32,854 bases of DNA from Candidatus Gastranaerophilales bacterium (GTDB lineage Bacteria; Cyanobacteriota; Vampirovibrionia; Gastranaerophilales; Gastranaerophilaceae), in the NCBI GenBank assembly GCA_944322665.1, contig CALUPM010000016.1:1-32854 (forward strand), in the 5' to 3' direction. Both the position numbers and the translations under genes were made by a program. The notes under the pieces were generated by a model. The model saw only the letters and a list, made by a program, of their open reading frames with translations, had not been told where the DNA came from and searched no databases. Of this stretch, positions 15,119 to 23,028 are shown one piece after another (the stretch's first letter is position 1; each line of letters starts with the position of its first letter).

Positions 15119-17665
15119 ATGAATTGTTTCTTCAGAAAATATCACGAAAGCTTATACAACTGCACAAAGCCGTACCAATATGTAGGCGGAGAATTTTTAT
15201 CATTTAACAAGGATTTTGATAGGGCAAAAATACGGTTTGCATTCGCATTTCCGGACAAGTACGAAATCGGCATAAGCAATTTAGGCCTTAGAGTTCTTTA
15301 CAATCAGGTCAACACACATCCCGATTTTATGGCGGACAGAGTTTATGCGCCTGAAGCGGATTTTAAACCTAAGCCTCTGTATGCGCTTGAGAGCAAACGT
15401 CCGATTAAAAATTTTGATGCGGTAGGATTTTCAATTCAGTATGAACTTTCTTATCCGACAATTTTAAAAATGCTTGAGATGGCGGAAATACCATACAAGA
15501 ATGCAGATAGAAAAGACGAACATCCGATAATACTTGCAGGCGGCCCATGCGCATACAACCCTTTGCCCGTTGCGGATTTTATCGACGGATTTTTGATTGG
15601 TGACGGCGAAGATTCTATTCTTGAAGTGTGTGAATCTCTCGAAAAAACAAAAGGGCTTCCGAGAGCCGAAAGAATAAAAAAACTCTCGGAAATTGAAGGT
15701 GTCTGGTGTCCGGACTTTTCTAAAAATGTCACAAAAAGAATTGCACAATTAAACTACGAAACGGCGCTCAAATCTTACCCGATTCCGTTTTCGTCATCTG
15801 TTCACGACAGAGCGATTGTTGAAATAAGACGCGGCTGCGGGAGAATGTGCAGATTCTGCCAGCCGGGTCACGTAAACCTTCCCATTCGGGAAAGAAACGC
15901 TGAAGATATTATAAAAATTGCTAAAGAACTGGTTGAAAACACCGGATATGATGAATATTCACTTCTATCGCTTTCGTCAAACGACTACCAAAACATAAAT
16001 GAAGTTATAAAAGAACTTGCAGTTGATTTTAACGAGAAAAAAATTTCCGTATCGCTTCCAAGCCAGCGGATTGACGGGTTTAACCTTGAACTTGCAAACC
16101 TCGTACAGAGTGTCAGAAAATCCACAATGACACTTGCGCCGGAAGCGGGTTCCCAGAGGCTCCGTGACATTATAAAGAAAAACATTACGGAAGATATGAT
16201 TTTGAATGCTGTCCTGACTTTGTACGAAAACGGCTGGTCAAAGGTAAAACTGTATTTTATCTGCGGGCTTCCGACAGAAACCCTTGAAGATATGGACGAA
16301 ATGGCGGAACTCCTTTCTAAACTTAAATACAGAGCAAAACTTATCAAAAAAGAAAAGAGTTTAAAACACGGGCTTGATATAACCTGCACACTCTCAATTT
16401 TTGTTCCGAAACCTTTCACACCGTTCCAGTGGCACGGGCAGATGAATCTGGAGGAAGTAACCGAACATATAAATTATTTGAAAGAAAGAACTTCTCACTT
16501 AAAAGGCGTTAAAATCAATTACCACGACAAATTTGTTTCAAGAATTGAAGCAGTCCTTACCCGCGGTGCCAGAAGCCTGTGCAAATATATAGAAGCACTT
16601 TATAAAAAAGGCTGCTACTTAGACGCGTGGGGCGAATATTTTGACAAAAACGTCTGGCACCAAACAGCGGAAGAGTGCGGAATATCGTTATCAGAGCTTG
16701 CTGAGAAAAATTATGACACGACAATGCCGCTACCGTGGGATTTTATCAATATCGGAGTGGACAAAGAATGGTTCCGGAATGAATACGACAAGGCTCTTGC
16801 GGTACCTCCGGACTGCGGAGGACAGGGAAGCATCCATATCGTTCCGACCTGTGAAAAAGGCTGCGTAAACTGCGGAGTCTGCAAAAATTTGAAAACCCGT
16901 AAAATTCTTGCCCTTCCTTTTAAGGCTTCAGAAAAAGCTCAGAAACTTGATTTTACGCCAATTGACCCGCACACGCACGAAACTGACAAACGTGAAATTT
17001 TCAGATACAGGATTAAACTCACAAAAACCGGAATATTAAGATATTTTTCACATCTTGACTGGCAGAATACATTTTTTAAAGCCTTATCCCGAAGCGGGCT
17101 GAATATTGCGTTTTCTCAAGGTTTTAACCCGGCAATGAAAGTTTCTATGGGAGTTGCGCTTCCTCTTTTTGCGCAGAGCCTGTGCGAATTAGCGGATATT
17201 GAACTTTACGACAATTTACAAACAGAAGATGTCAAACAAAAGTTGGAAAAAGTTCTTCCGGCAGGGTCGGAAATACTAAGTATTGTAAAAATTGATAAAT
17301 CAGCTAAATCCATTGATACAACCGTATGCTGGGCAGAATATGAAATTAAACTTTTTGATGATACCCTTTACGATTTTGAAGATTTTAAGTATAATACGGA
17401 TAGAGTTTTGAATTCTCAGGAAATATTTATTGAGAAGAAAAACAAAAAAGGTTTAATTAAAAAAATAGACATCAAACCGTGCATAAAATCATACAAATTC
17501 AGCGGAAACAGTCTATTCATAATTTTAAAAACCGGTCAGAACCTTGAAGGCGGAATCCCGTCGCTGAGAGCGGATGTGCTTATGAATATTATTGCACCTG
17601 ATGTAAAATTTGACATCACCAGAACAGGGTTCTTTGACGAAAACAATCGAGAGTTAGAGGTTTAA
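15119..17665 (+). CDS. Radical SAM protein fused to DUF2344 (TIGR03960-TIGR03936 type)
   Basis: 848 residues. The N-terminal part (about 1-600) is a radical SAM enzyme of the TIGR03960 type, with a probable cobalamin-type Rossmann region first (ILAGGPCAYNPLPVADFIDGFLIGDGE at about 138-165) and the cluster motif CGRMCRFC at C240, C244, C247. Further SAM-barrel blocks are SLPSQRIDGF, TLAPEAGSQRLRDIIKKN and FICGLPTET. A cysteine cluster CEKGCVNCGVC (about 579-589) may bind a second cluster. The C-terminal part (about 625-848) is DUF2344: RYRIKLTKTGILRYFSHLDW, IAFSQGFNPAMKVSMGVALPL. The pairing with RNase E/G directly downstream is known from many Firmicutes. The chemical substrate is unknown. 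Confidence 0.85.
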   Translation: MNCFFRKYHESLYNCTKPYQYVGGEFLSFNKDFDRAKIRFAFAFPDKYEIGISNLGLRVLYNQVNTHPDFMADRVYAPEADFKPKPLYALESKRPIKNFDAVGFSIQYELSYPTILKMLEMAEIPYKNADRKDEHPIILAGGPCAYNPLPVADFIDGFLIGDGEDSILEVCESLEKTKGLPRAERIKKLSEIEGVWCPDFSKNVTKRIAQLNYETALKSYPIPFSSSVHDRAIVEIRRGCGRMCRFCQPGHVNLPIRERNAEDIIKIAKELVENTGYDEYSLLSLSSNDYQNINEVIKELAVDFNEKKISVSLPSQRIDGFNLELANLVQSVRKSTMTLAPEAGSQRLRDIIKKNITEDMILNAVLTLYENGWSKVKLYFICGLPTETLEDMDEMAELLSKLKYRAKLIKKEKSLKHGLDITCTLSIFVPKPFTPFQWHGQMNLEEVTEHINYLKERTSHLKGVKINYHDKFVSRIEAVLTRGARSLCKYIEALYKKGCYLDAWGEYFDKNVWHQTAEECGISLSELAEKNYDTTMPLPWDFINIGVDKEWFRNEYDKALAVPPDCGGQGSIHIVPTCEKGCVNCGVCKNLKTRKILALPFKASEKAQKLDFTPIDPHTHETDKREIFRYRIKLTKTGILRYFSHLDWQNTFFKALSRSGLNIAFSQGFNPAMKVSMGVALPLFAQSLCELADIELYDNLQTEDVKQKLEKVLPAGSEILSIVKIDKSAKSIDTTVCWAEYEIKLFDDTLYDFEDFKYNTDRVLNSQEIFIEKKNKKGLIKKIDIKPCIKSYKFSGNSLFIILKTGQNLEGGIPSLRADVLMNIIAPDVKFDITRTGFFDENNRELEV

Positions 17666-17679
17666 ACAAAGGATTTTTT

Positions 17680-19590
17680 ATGAACAACAAGAACAACAAT
17701 GCAAATCAGCCCGCACCTAAAAAAATAGTTATTGCAGAGCGTGATAACATTGCGGCTGTCTTAGAAGGGAAAAAAGTTACGGATTTTTTCATCCACAGAG
17801 GTGAAGTTTTATTAGGAGATGTTTACCTTGCAACCGTTGACAACATTTTGCCGAGTATTGACGCGGCATTTGTAAACGTCGGAACGGATAAAATGGGATT
17901 TCTCCACGCTCAGGATGTTATGGGAAAAGGAAGCTTAAAAGAAAAACTTTCTCCGAAACAAAAACTTATCGTTCAGGTTGTAAAAGAACCAACAGGGCAT
18001 AAAGGGCCCAGAGTTACAACCCAGATAAGCCTTCCGGGAAGATTTTTAGTACTGATGCCTTATGAGCCGGGAGTCAGCGTTTCCAAGAAAATTGAAAACT
18101 CCAGAGAACGCGCAAGACTTAAGGCAATTATGAACCTGATAAAACCCGTCGGCGTCGGAGTAATCATCAGAACAGAAGCCGAAGGCCAGAGCGAAGCAGA
18201 TATTCAGGAAGATCTTGAAATTCTGCTCGAAAAATGGAACAACATTATTACGGCAGCCGAAACAATGACGCCGCCTAATCTTCTATACAGAGATCAGGAT
18301 TTGCTTTATCGTGTAATCCGCGAAGCCTGCACGGAAGAAACAAAAGAAATCATTGTCGACACAGCTTTTGCAATGAACAGAGTCCAGAACCTTCTCCAGA
18401 ACTGGCACATGAATAAAAACATTGAAGTCACACTCTACAAAGGCACAGAACCTCTGCTTGTTGCAATGGATATCCATAAAGAAATCAAAGCAGCTTTGAA
18501 TATTAAAGTTAATATGCCTTCCGGCGGATATCTCTTTATCCAGCAGACAGAAGCCCTTACCGTTATTGACGTCAACAGCGGCAAGTTCGTAAGTTCGGCG
18601 ACTCAGGATGAAACAATCTTAAAAACAAACATAGAAGCCGTCCACGAAATTGCACGCCAGCTTAGACTCCGCAACATTGGCGGTATGATTATCATTGACT
18701 TTATTGATATGCTTTCCCGCGCAGACAAATTAGCGATCATGGAAGAGCTTGAAATTGCGCTTGAGCCGGACAAAGCAAAACCGCAGGTCGGACAGCTTTC
18801 CGATCTAGGACTTGTAGAACTTACACGCCACCGTCAGGGACAGAGTCTTGCCGAAATCTTTACGAAAAAATGCCCTCACTGTCAGGGTACAGGCTGCTCG
18901 GTTATTGACTTTAACTTCGCAACCCCGACAGCAGAAGGCGAATACCGCGCAAAAGCCGCTAAACTCAAGCTTCCTGTAAACAATTTCAAGAAAAACAATA
19001 ACAATAAAAACAGAAACCAGAACCCTCAGACTCAGCCTCAGCAGCAGCAAGAGGGTCAAAACATACAGGAACAGCAGCCTGCCCAGCCTTCGATAGAGGT
19101 TGAAAATCCGGCTCAAACGGCTCTTCAGGAAGTCGAGAAGAGAGAAAACAACAAAAAACAAAGAAACAAACGCAAAAAATTCGACCGTCAGGAACGTGAA
19201 ATAAATAACGAAATTCAGGCGGAAATTAAAGCTTCCGAAGAATTTCCGACAGCGGAAACCGTTCTGAAACCGGCAGAAGAAATAAAACCGGTTATAGAAG
19301 AACAAACATCTTCTGAACAACCGGCACAATCTGAACCCGCTCAGGAACAGCCAGCCACCCAGCCCAAAACTCGAACCAAGAAAATCCGCGGCAAACGGAA
19401 TAAAAAGCAGGAGGCAGAAGTCCAGCCGGCACCAATAGAAACAGTACCGGAAATACAACCGCAGGCTGAAATTCCGTCAGAACCAGCGGCAGAAGAAGCG
19501 CCTAAAAAAACAAGACGTCCGAACAGAGGTTCTTCAAGAAAAGGCCGCACTAAAAAAACAACAGAGGAAACCGGTGAAACAACAACATAA
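17680..19590 (+). CDS. rne: Ribonuclease E/G
   Basis: 636 residues, AAGGA before the ATG. Single-strand endoribonuclease of RNA decay and rRNA/tRNA processing. An S1-like RNA-binding domain lies near 40-125 (GDVYLATVDNILPSIDAAFVNVG, MGFLHAQD). The catalytic aspartates are D297 in VIDVNSGKF and D340 in IIIDFIDM, matching E. coli D303 and D346. The zinc link is CPHC (C398, C401). After about residue 430 the chain is disordered, rich in Asn, Gln, Glu and Lys, and ends in a basic RRPNRGSSRKGRTKK. Such tails act as scaffolds in cyanobacterial and proteobacterial RNase E; cyanobacterial enzymes end in a short basic PNPase-binding motif, which this tail recalls. The final codons overlap the next gene. 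The rne/rng choice follows the long tail and is not certain. Confidence 0.9.
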   Translation: MNNKNNNANQPAPKKIVIAERDNIAAVLEGKKVTDFFIHRGEVLLGDVYLATVDNILPSIDAAFVNVGTDKMGFLHAQDVMGKGSLKEKLSPKQKLIVQVVKEPTGHKGPRVTTQISLPGRFLVLMPYEPGVSVSKKIENSRERARLKAIMNLIKPVGVGVIIRTEAEGQSEADIQEDLEILLEKWNNIITAAETMTPPNLLYRDQDLLYRVIREACTEETKEIIVDTAFAMNRVQNLLQNWHMNKNIEVTLYKGTEPLLVAMDIHKEIKAALNIKVNMPSGGYLFIQQTEALTVIDVNSGKFVSSATQDETILKTNIEAVHEIARQLRLRNIGGMIIIDFIDMLSRADKLAIMEELEIALEPDKAKPQVGQLSDLGLVELTRHRQGQSLAEIFTKKCPHCQGTGCSVIDFNFATPTAEGEYRAKAAKLKLPVNNFKKNNNNKNRNQNPQTQPQQQQEGQNIQEQQPAQPSIEVENPAQTALQEVEKRENNKKQRNKRKKFDRQEREINNEIQAEIKASEEFPTAETVLKPAEEIKPVIEEQTSSEQPAQSEPAQEQPATQPKTRTKKIRGKRNKKQEAEVQPAPIETVPEIQPQAEIPSEPAAEEAPKKTRRPNRGSSRKGRTKKTTEETGETTT

Positions 19591-19960
19591 AATTTATTTA
19601 AAAATATTTTCAATAATGCTTTTAGCGGCAGTAATTACGATTATTGCCGCTCAGGCAGGTTTTTGCGACCCGTCGGTAGCAGATCATGCCCCTGATGCAG
19701 CAGCGGCTGCCTCAAAAACTGTGCAGACTGCAGCGCAAACTGCAGATCAGAGCAAAGCTGATGCTATTGCAAAATTTCTTATTGCAATGGGCGGGGTGGC
19801 CCTTTCTTCCATCGCAATTTTTCTCGGGCTTACAATATACAACAAATTTTTTGTAGACAAAAAACTATTTGAACCGAACAATCCTGACGACGCTTTAAAT
19901 ACGCCAAAAACCGTTGAAGAAGCCGTTACACTTTATATAAAAAGGAATAAACTATGCTAA
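19574..19960 (+). CDS. Small exported/membrane protein, overlaps RNase E gene
   Basis: 128 residues from a GTG (19574) with GAGGAAA just upstream; the start overlaps the end of the RNase gene by 17 nt. Basic MKQQHKIYLK followed by a hydrophobic signal (IFSIMLLAAVITIIAAQA), an Ala-rich stretch (VADHAPDAAAAASKT), and a second membrane helix (about 69-90, FLIAMGGVALSSIAIFLGLTIY). The tail contains TPKTVEEAVTLYIKRN. No known family is recognised. Translation is coupled at both ends. Possibly a membrane tether for the RNase or an unrelated envelope protein that shares the transcript. Confidence 0.65.
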   Translation: MKQQHKIYLKIFSIMLLAAVITIIAAQAGFCDPSVADHAPDAAAAASKTVQTAAQTADQSKADAIAKFLIAMGGVALSSIAIFLGLTIYNKFFVDKKLFEPNNPDDALNTPKTVEEAVTLYIKRNKLC

Positions 19961-20178
19961 AACCTGCTTTCGGTGCAGTTGGAATGCTTTTGACGATTTT
20001 AATAATCGGACTTATTGCGGTTATGACTCTTCCGATGATAAAATCAACAGGCGGAAATCTCAACAACTCTTCTATCAAATATGAAAGTGCTGAAGACAAA
20101 GCCAATGAAATGATTGACCAAATTCAAAAACAACGGCAGGAAGCTGTTGAATACTACAATAATCAAACAAATCAATAA
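19954..20178 (+). CDS. Small single-helix membrane protein
   Basis: 74 residues with AGGA before the ATG, overlapping the previous gene by 7 nt. One hydrophobic helix at about 8-28 (AVGMLLTILIIGLIAVMTLPMI), then a polar, Gln/Glu/Asn-rich tail that could form a coiled coil (YESAEDKANEMIDQIQKQRQEAVEYY). Last gene of the radical SAM/RNase unit. It overlaps the LysM gene tail to tail by 7 bp, the two stops being interleaved. Function unknown. Confidence 0.65.
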   Translation: MLKPAFGAVGMLLTILIIGLIAVMTLPMIKSTGGNLNNSSIKYESAEDKANEMIDQIQKQRQEAVEYYNNQTNQ

Positions 20179-20858
20179 AATCTTATCGGATTCTTTTTGT
20201 AGCTTTCATACTGTTTGTAAATCTCATTAAACAGAGCTTCTTTATCTTTTCTGCCGAGTTGTTCTGCGGGACGCTCCGGATATATATCAATCTCCGCTTT
20301 ACCATTGCTGTCAATCTCATAATCATAATGAATGGTATTTATATTTTTCAAATCATCCATGGAAACATCACGGATTTTTTCATTTTCATCAAGCCTGAAC
20401 GATAAAACAGGACTTTCAGAAGAACGGAATCCCGACGGATAAACTTTTTCATGGAATATATGGAATAAATTCAAAAACTCCGGAGTAGCCCGCTTTACCC
20501 GAACTGTTTTATCATTCTGCAAAATATTAATAATACTGTCAACTGACTTTTCTAAATCGGAACGCTCCTTATGATTTTGTGCTGAAATCCGTGGGATTTC
20601 AGCAGGAAGATAAATTTTCTGATTTACATAAAGTTCGTTCATTTTATCAACAGTTGTAAGATTATTGAGCTTTGCAATCAGGAGCATATAATCTCTTATT
20701 TCTCTGTTTGAAAGATTTTTTCCGCCGAGCTCACGCTTAGCAATACTCCATAGAGATTCGCCTGATTTGAGAGTGTGCTCCTTCTTTGACTTAACTTCCG
20801 GAAGCGATGCCATAACCTGATTTATTACAGCCTGCTCTGTTGAAATGTTGTTTGCCAT
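20172..20858 (-). CDS. LysM domain protein
   Basis: 228 residues. A LysM domain (about 26-75) reads HTLKSGESLWSIAKRELGG, then LLIAKLNNLTTVDKMNELYVNQKIYLP, which binds N-acetylglucosamine in peptidoglycan. No signal peptide or lipobox is visible at MANNISTEQAVINQVMASL, so export, if any, would be non-classical or the protein is cytoplasmic or phage-like. The C-terminal half (about 95-228) is acidic with no recognised fold; DSNGKAEIDIYPERPAEQLGRKD is typical. The SD (AAGGAAAA) is rather far (about 11 nt). It is upstream of octamer array B and converges on the RNase operon. Confidence 0.75.
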   Translation of the reverse strand: MANNISTEQAVINQVMASLPEVKSKKEHTLKSGESLWSIAKRELGGKNLSNREIRDYMLLIAKLNNLTTVDKMNELYVNQKIYLPAEIPRISAQNHKERSDLEKSVDSIINILQNDKTVRVKRATPEFLNLFHIFHEKVYPSGFRSSESPVLSFRLDENEKIRDVSMDDLKNINTIHYDYEIDSNGKAEIDIYPERPAEQLGRKDKEALFNEIYKQYESYKKNPIRFY

Positions 20859-20908
20859 ACCAATTCTTTTTCCTTATGTAAAATTCCCCTTAATTTTATA
20901 AAGAAAAA

Positions 20909-20920
20909 TTTACCGGTAAA
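20909..20920. promoter_or_regulatory. TTTACCGGTAAA palindrome upstream of the LysM gene
   Basis: A perfect 12-bp palindrome that sits just upstream of a TATAAA -10-like box (minus strand, 20895-20900), where it would overlap the spacer of the LysM promoter. It may be an operator. The protein that binds it is unknown. Confidence 0.35.
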
Positions 20921-21017
20921 ATTGCCTTTTATTACGAAAGTTTAACAAAAAACCTATATTGAACTTCATTCAGCAAGAGTGAATCGCCCGGAGGATTATT
21001 ATTACATAACAAACTTA

Positions 21018-21117
21018 ACGTCTTATCGCCTTAACGCCTTGCAGTCCTATCGCCTTTTTTGAAACAAACCGTTCACCCATTCAACCCTTAAACCCTCCTC
21101 ACCCTTCACTCTTCACT
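21018..21117. repeat. Degenerate octanucleotide tandem array B
   Basis: Units ACGTCTTA, TCGCCTTA, ACGCCTTG, CAGTCCTA, TCGCCTTT (21018-21057), then GTTCACCC, ATTCAACC, CTTAAACC (21071-21094) and a trailing TTCACTC/TTCACTTT. It is homologous to array A at 14532, with the same order of CTTA-type and TTCACCC-type units. The array runs right up to the stop codon of the ketopantoate reductase gene at 21118. Confidence 0.65.
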
Positions 21118-22047
21118 TTATACAGCCTTATCGTCCTTCTGAATAATTTCAACCATTTCCTTGAGAATTTTGTTGCAGGGGGTTTGAATGCCGTGTTTTT
21201 CGCCGAGTTTTACGACGGTTCCGGAAAATAAATCAATCTCGGTCTTGCGTCCGGCTTCAATGTCCTGAAGCATTGAGGTTTTGCCCTCCGGAACCATTGA
21301 GTGAAAAAGGTTAAGCGCTTCTTCGGGCATTGTTCTGGTGTTATTAATATTTTCCGCCTCCGCAATTTTCTGCACCTCTAGTATTACGTTGTATGCAAAA
21401 TCCATAAACTTTTTATTTGAAAGCATTTCGCCAAATGTCATCCTGAATATTGCACTAAGAGGGTTTGCGCTGACGTTAAGCATGAATTTAAGCCACATTG
21501 AACGCTTTATGTCGTCAGGAATTTTGTAATCAATCTTTGCTTTGTTAAAAAAAGTTTGGAGTTTTAAAATGTTGTCTTTTGCCTGTTTTGAACTTCTGTC
21601 CGTTCCGAAAACAATTGTGCTTACGCCGTCGTGAGTGACAGAACGCCCTTTTCTTACGGCGCTGTGACAGATGCAATAGGAAAGCGGGATATTGTCAGTT
21701 CCGTACTTTTCAGCAAGAATTTCTTCACTTGTAACACCATTAAGAAGCGAAACAATAATCGTGTCATCTTTCACAAAATTTTTGATATTGTCCAGCGCCT
21801 CAAAAAATCCTGCGGCTTTTGTGGAGAGTATAATCAAATCAGCTTTAAAATCAGTTTCTGATGGCAGAATATAATCAAAATTATATTCTGTTCCGTTAAA
21901 AATTAGCGGCGAATTTTTGTAGCGCGCAAGCCTACCGTTATCTACAAGAATTTTGAGCGAAGCACCTTGATAATTTTTGATTTTAACCGCATAAATGCTT
22001 CCGACAGCACCGAGTCCGCAGATTAATACGTTTTTTATTCCGTCCAT
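21118..22047 (-). CDS. panE: 2-dehydropantoate 2-reductase (ketopantoate reductase)
   Basis: 309 residues, the family's usual length; GGTGAG 8 nt before the ATG. Reduces ketopantoate to pantoate with NADPH in pantothenate/CoA synthesis. NADP-binding glycines G11, G13 and G16 in NVLICGLGAVGS, then LIILSTKAAGFFEAL, SLLNGVTSEEIL and the C-terminal KFMLNVSANPLSAIFRMTFGEML, which holds the substrate-side Lys and Asn. The catalytic lysine is expected within the segment before MWLKFMLN. The family also holds paralogs acting on other 2-oxoacids, so the substrate is probable rather than certain. Single-gene unit. Confidence 0.85.
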   Translation of the reverse strand: MDGIKNVLICGLGAVGSIYAVKIKNYQGASLKILVDNGRLARYKNSPLIFNGTEYNFDYILPSETDFKADLIILSTKAAGFFEALDNIKNFVKDDTIIVSLLNGVTSEEILAEKYGTDNIPLSYCICHSAVRKGRSVTHDGVSTIVFGTDRSSKQAKDNILKLQTFFNKAKIDYKIPDDIKRSMWLKFMLNVSANPLSAIFRMTFGEMLSNKKFMDFAYNVILEVQKIAEAENINNTRTMPEEALNLFHSMVPEGKTSMLQDIEAGRKTEIDLFSGTVVKLGEKHGIQTPCNKILKEMVEIIQKDDKAV

Positions 22048-22184
22048 AAATTTTACTCACCGATTTAAATTTATCAAAATGAAAAAATTTCATCAATACG
22101 TAAATTTTTTTTAACATTCATGCAATTCCGACAGATAAAAATACTTTATAAATACAGTGTAGTGAAAAAGGTGTGTAGATTTAT

Positions 22185-22964
22185 ATGGGAATCGAAATAA
22201 ATTCCTTATTACGTGCGTACGGACTAAACAATACAGGATTTTCAGACCGCACAACTCCTGTCGGCTTCAGACAGCAGACGAAAGAGGACAGTTTTGAAAG
22301 TCATTCGCCCGAAAGATTTACAAACGAAGCTGTTATCACAAAGCTTGTCAATTCCAACCCGAAAATCAAAGCTATTTTGAAAGACGTTGAGGTTAAGCCT
22401 GTTTTGAATTTTAAGGATTTAAAAGTTATTTTAGACAATCACTGCACGGATGTCAGAAATATTTCAGCGGGAATAGTTCAAAATCTGCCGTTTTCACTCA
22501 AGAATTTTGCAGATGAAACAGCTTTGTCAGATGCTTCCTATCTTCATGATATCGGAAAAGTTCTTATCCCGCGTGAGATTTTGAATAAGCAGGGCAGGCT
22601 TGATGACAGAGAAACCCGCATTATGCACAAACACTCAGAACTTGGTTACGAAATTCTGAAAAACACCAACCTTGACAAAACAACACTTAATCTTATCCGC
22701 AACCACCACCAGAACGCCCAAAAAAGCGGCTATCCGTTTGTGAACAAAGATTTCAGGGCGGATTTGAATTTACAAATACTTAATATTGCGGACAAATACT
22801 CGGCACTCACTGAAAAACGTCCGTATAAAGACGCTTACACTCCAAAACAGGCGCTTACAATTATTTATGCAGACGTAAAAGACGGAAAGCTTCATCCGTT
22901 TGTATTCAAAGCACTTGCAAATTACGTAAACAGTGTGCAAAATGCTGATTTACAGCGGGCATGA
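22185..22964 (+). CDS. HD-GYP domain phosphodiesterase (probable cyclic di-GMP hydrolase)
   Basis: 259 residues. The HD-GYP domain spans about 75-250: H86 and downstream DVRNIS, YLHDIGK (H121, D122), HKHSELGYEIL (about 148-158), RNHHQNAQKSGYP (H174, H175, G182-Y183-P184), and ILNIADKYSALTEKRPYKDAY. The metal-binding histidines and the GYP motif are all present, so activity is likely. The N-terminal 70 residues have no receiver or other sensor domain; they start MGIEINSLLRAYGLNNTGFS, polar and mostly disordered. It would be cytoplasmic. The symporter gene follows after 64 bp. A weak upstream AAGGTG is 12 nt from the ATG, so the start is less certain. Confidence 0.85.
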   Translation: MGIEINSLLRAYGLNNTGFSDRTTPVGFRQQTKEDSFESHSPERFTNEAVITKLVNSNPKIKAILKDVEVKPVLNFKDLKVILDNHCTDVRNISAGIVQNLPFSLKNFADETALSDASYLHDIGKVLIPREILNKQGRLDDRETRIMHKHSELGYEILKNTNLDKTTLNLIRNHHQNAQKSGYPFVNKDFRADLNLQILNIADKYSALTEKRPYKDAYTPKQALTIIYADVKDGKLHPFVFKALANYVNSVQNADLQRA

Positions 22965-23015
22965 TTTGAACTGTTACAAATATACGTCGCTTAAAACGAT
23001 TATTTATGTTTGTAT

Positions 23016-23021
23016 TATAAT
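23016..23021 (+). promoter_or_regulatory. -10 box directly before the symporter start
   Basis: TATAAT ends 7 nt before the ATG at 23029. AAGGAG (23023-23028) touches the ATG with no spacer, which is too close to work as a normal ribosome binding site. A leaderless messenger fits better, unless translation begins elsewhere. Confidence 0.45.
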
Positions 23022-23028
23022 TAAGGAG

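Noticed and set aside
18805-19458. 217-residue ORF antisense to the RNase E tail
   Set aside because: It is composed of Phe/Leu/Cys-rich low complexity, mirroring the Gln/Glu/Lys-rich tail on the other strand, with no ribosome binding site. Treated as an antisense artefact.
22079-22114. Short ORF MKKFHQYVNFF upstream of the HD-GYP gene
   Set aside because: No ribosome binding site, no terminator or competing helices, and only one His. It does not meet the attenuator pattern seen elsewhere.
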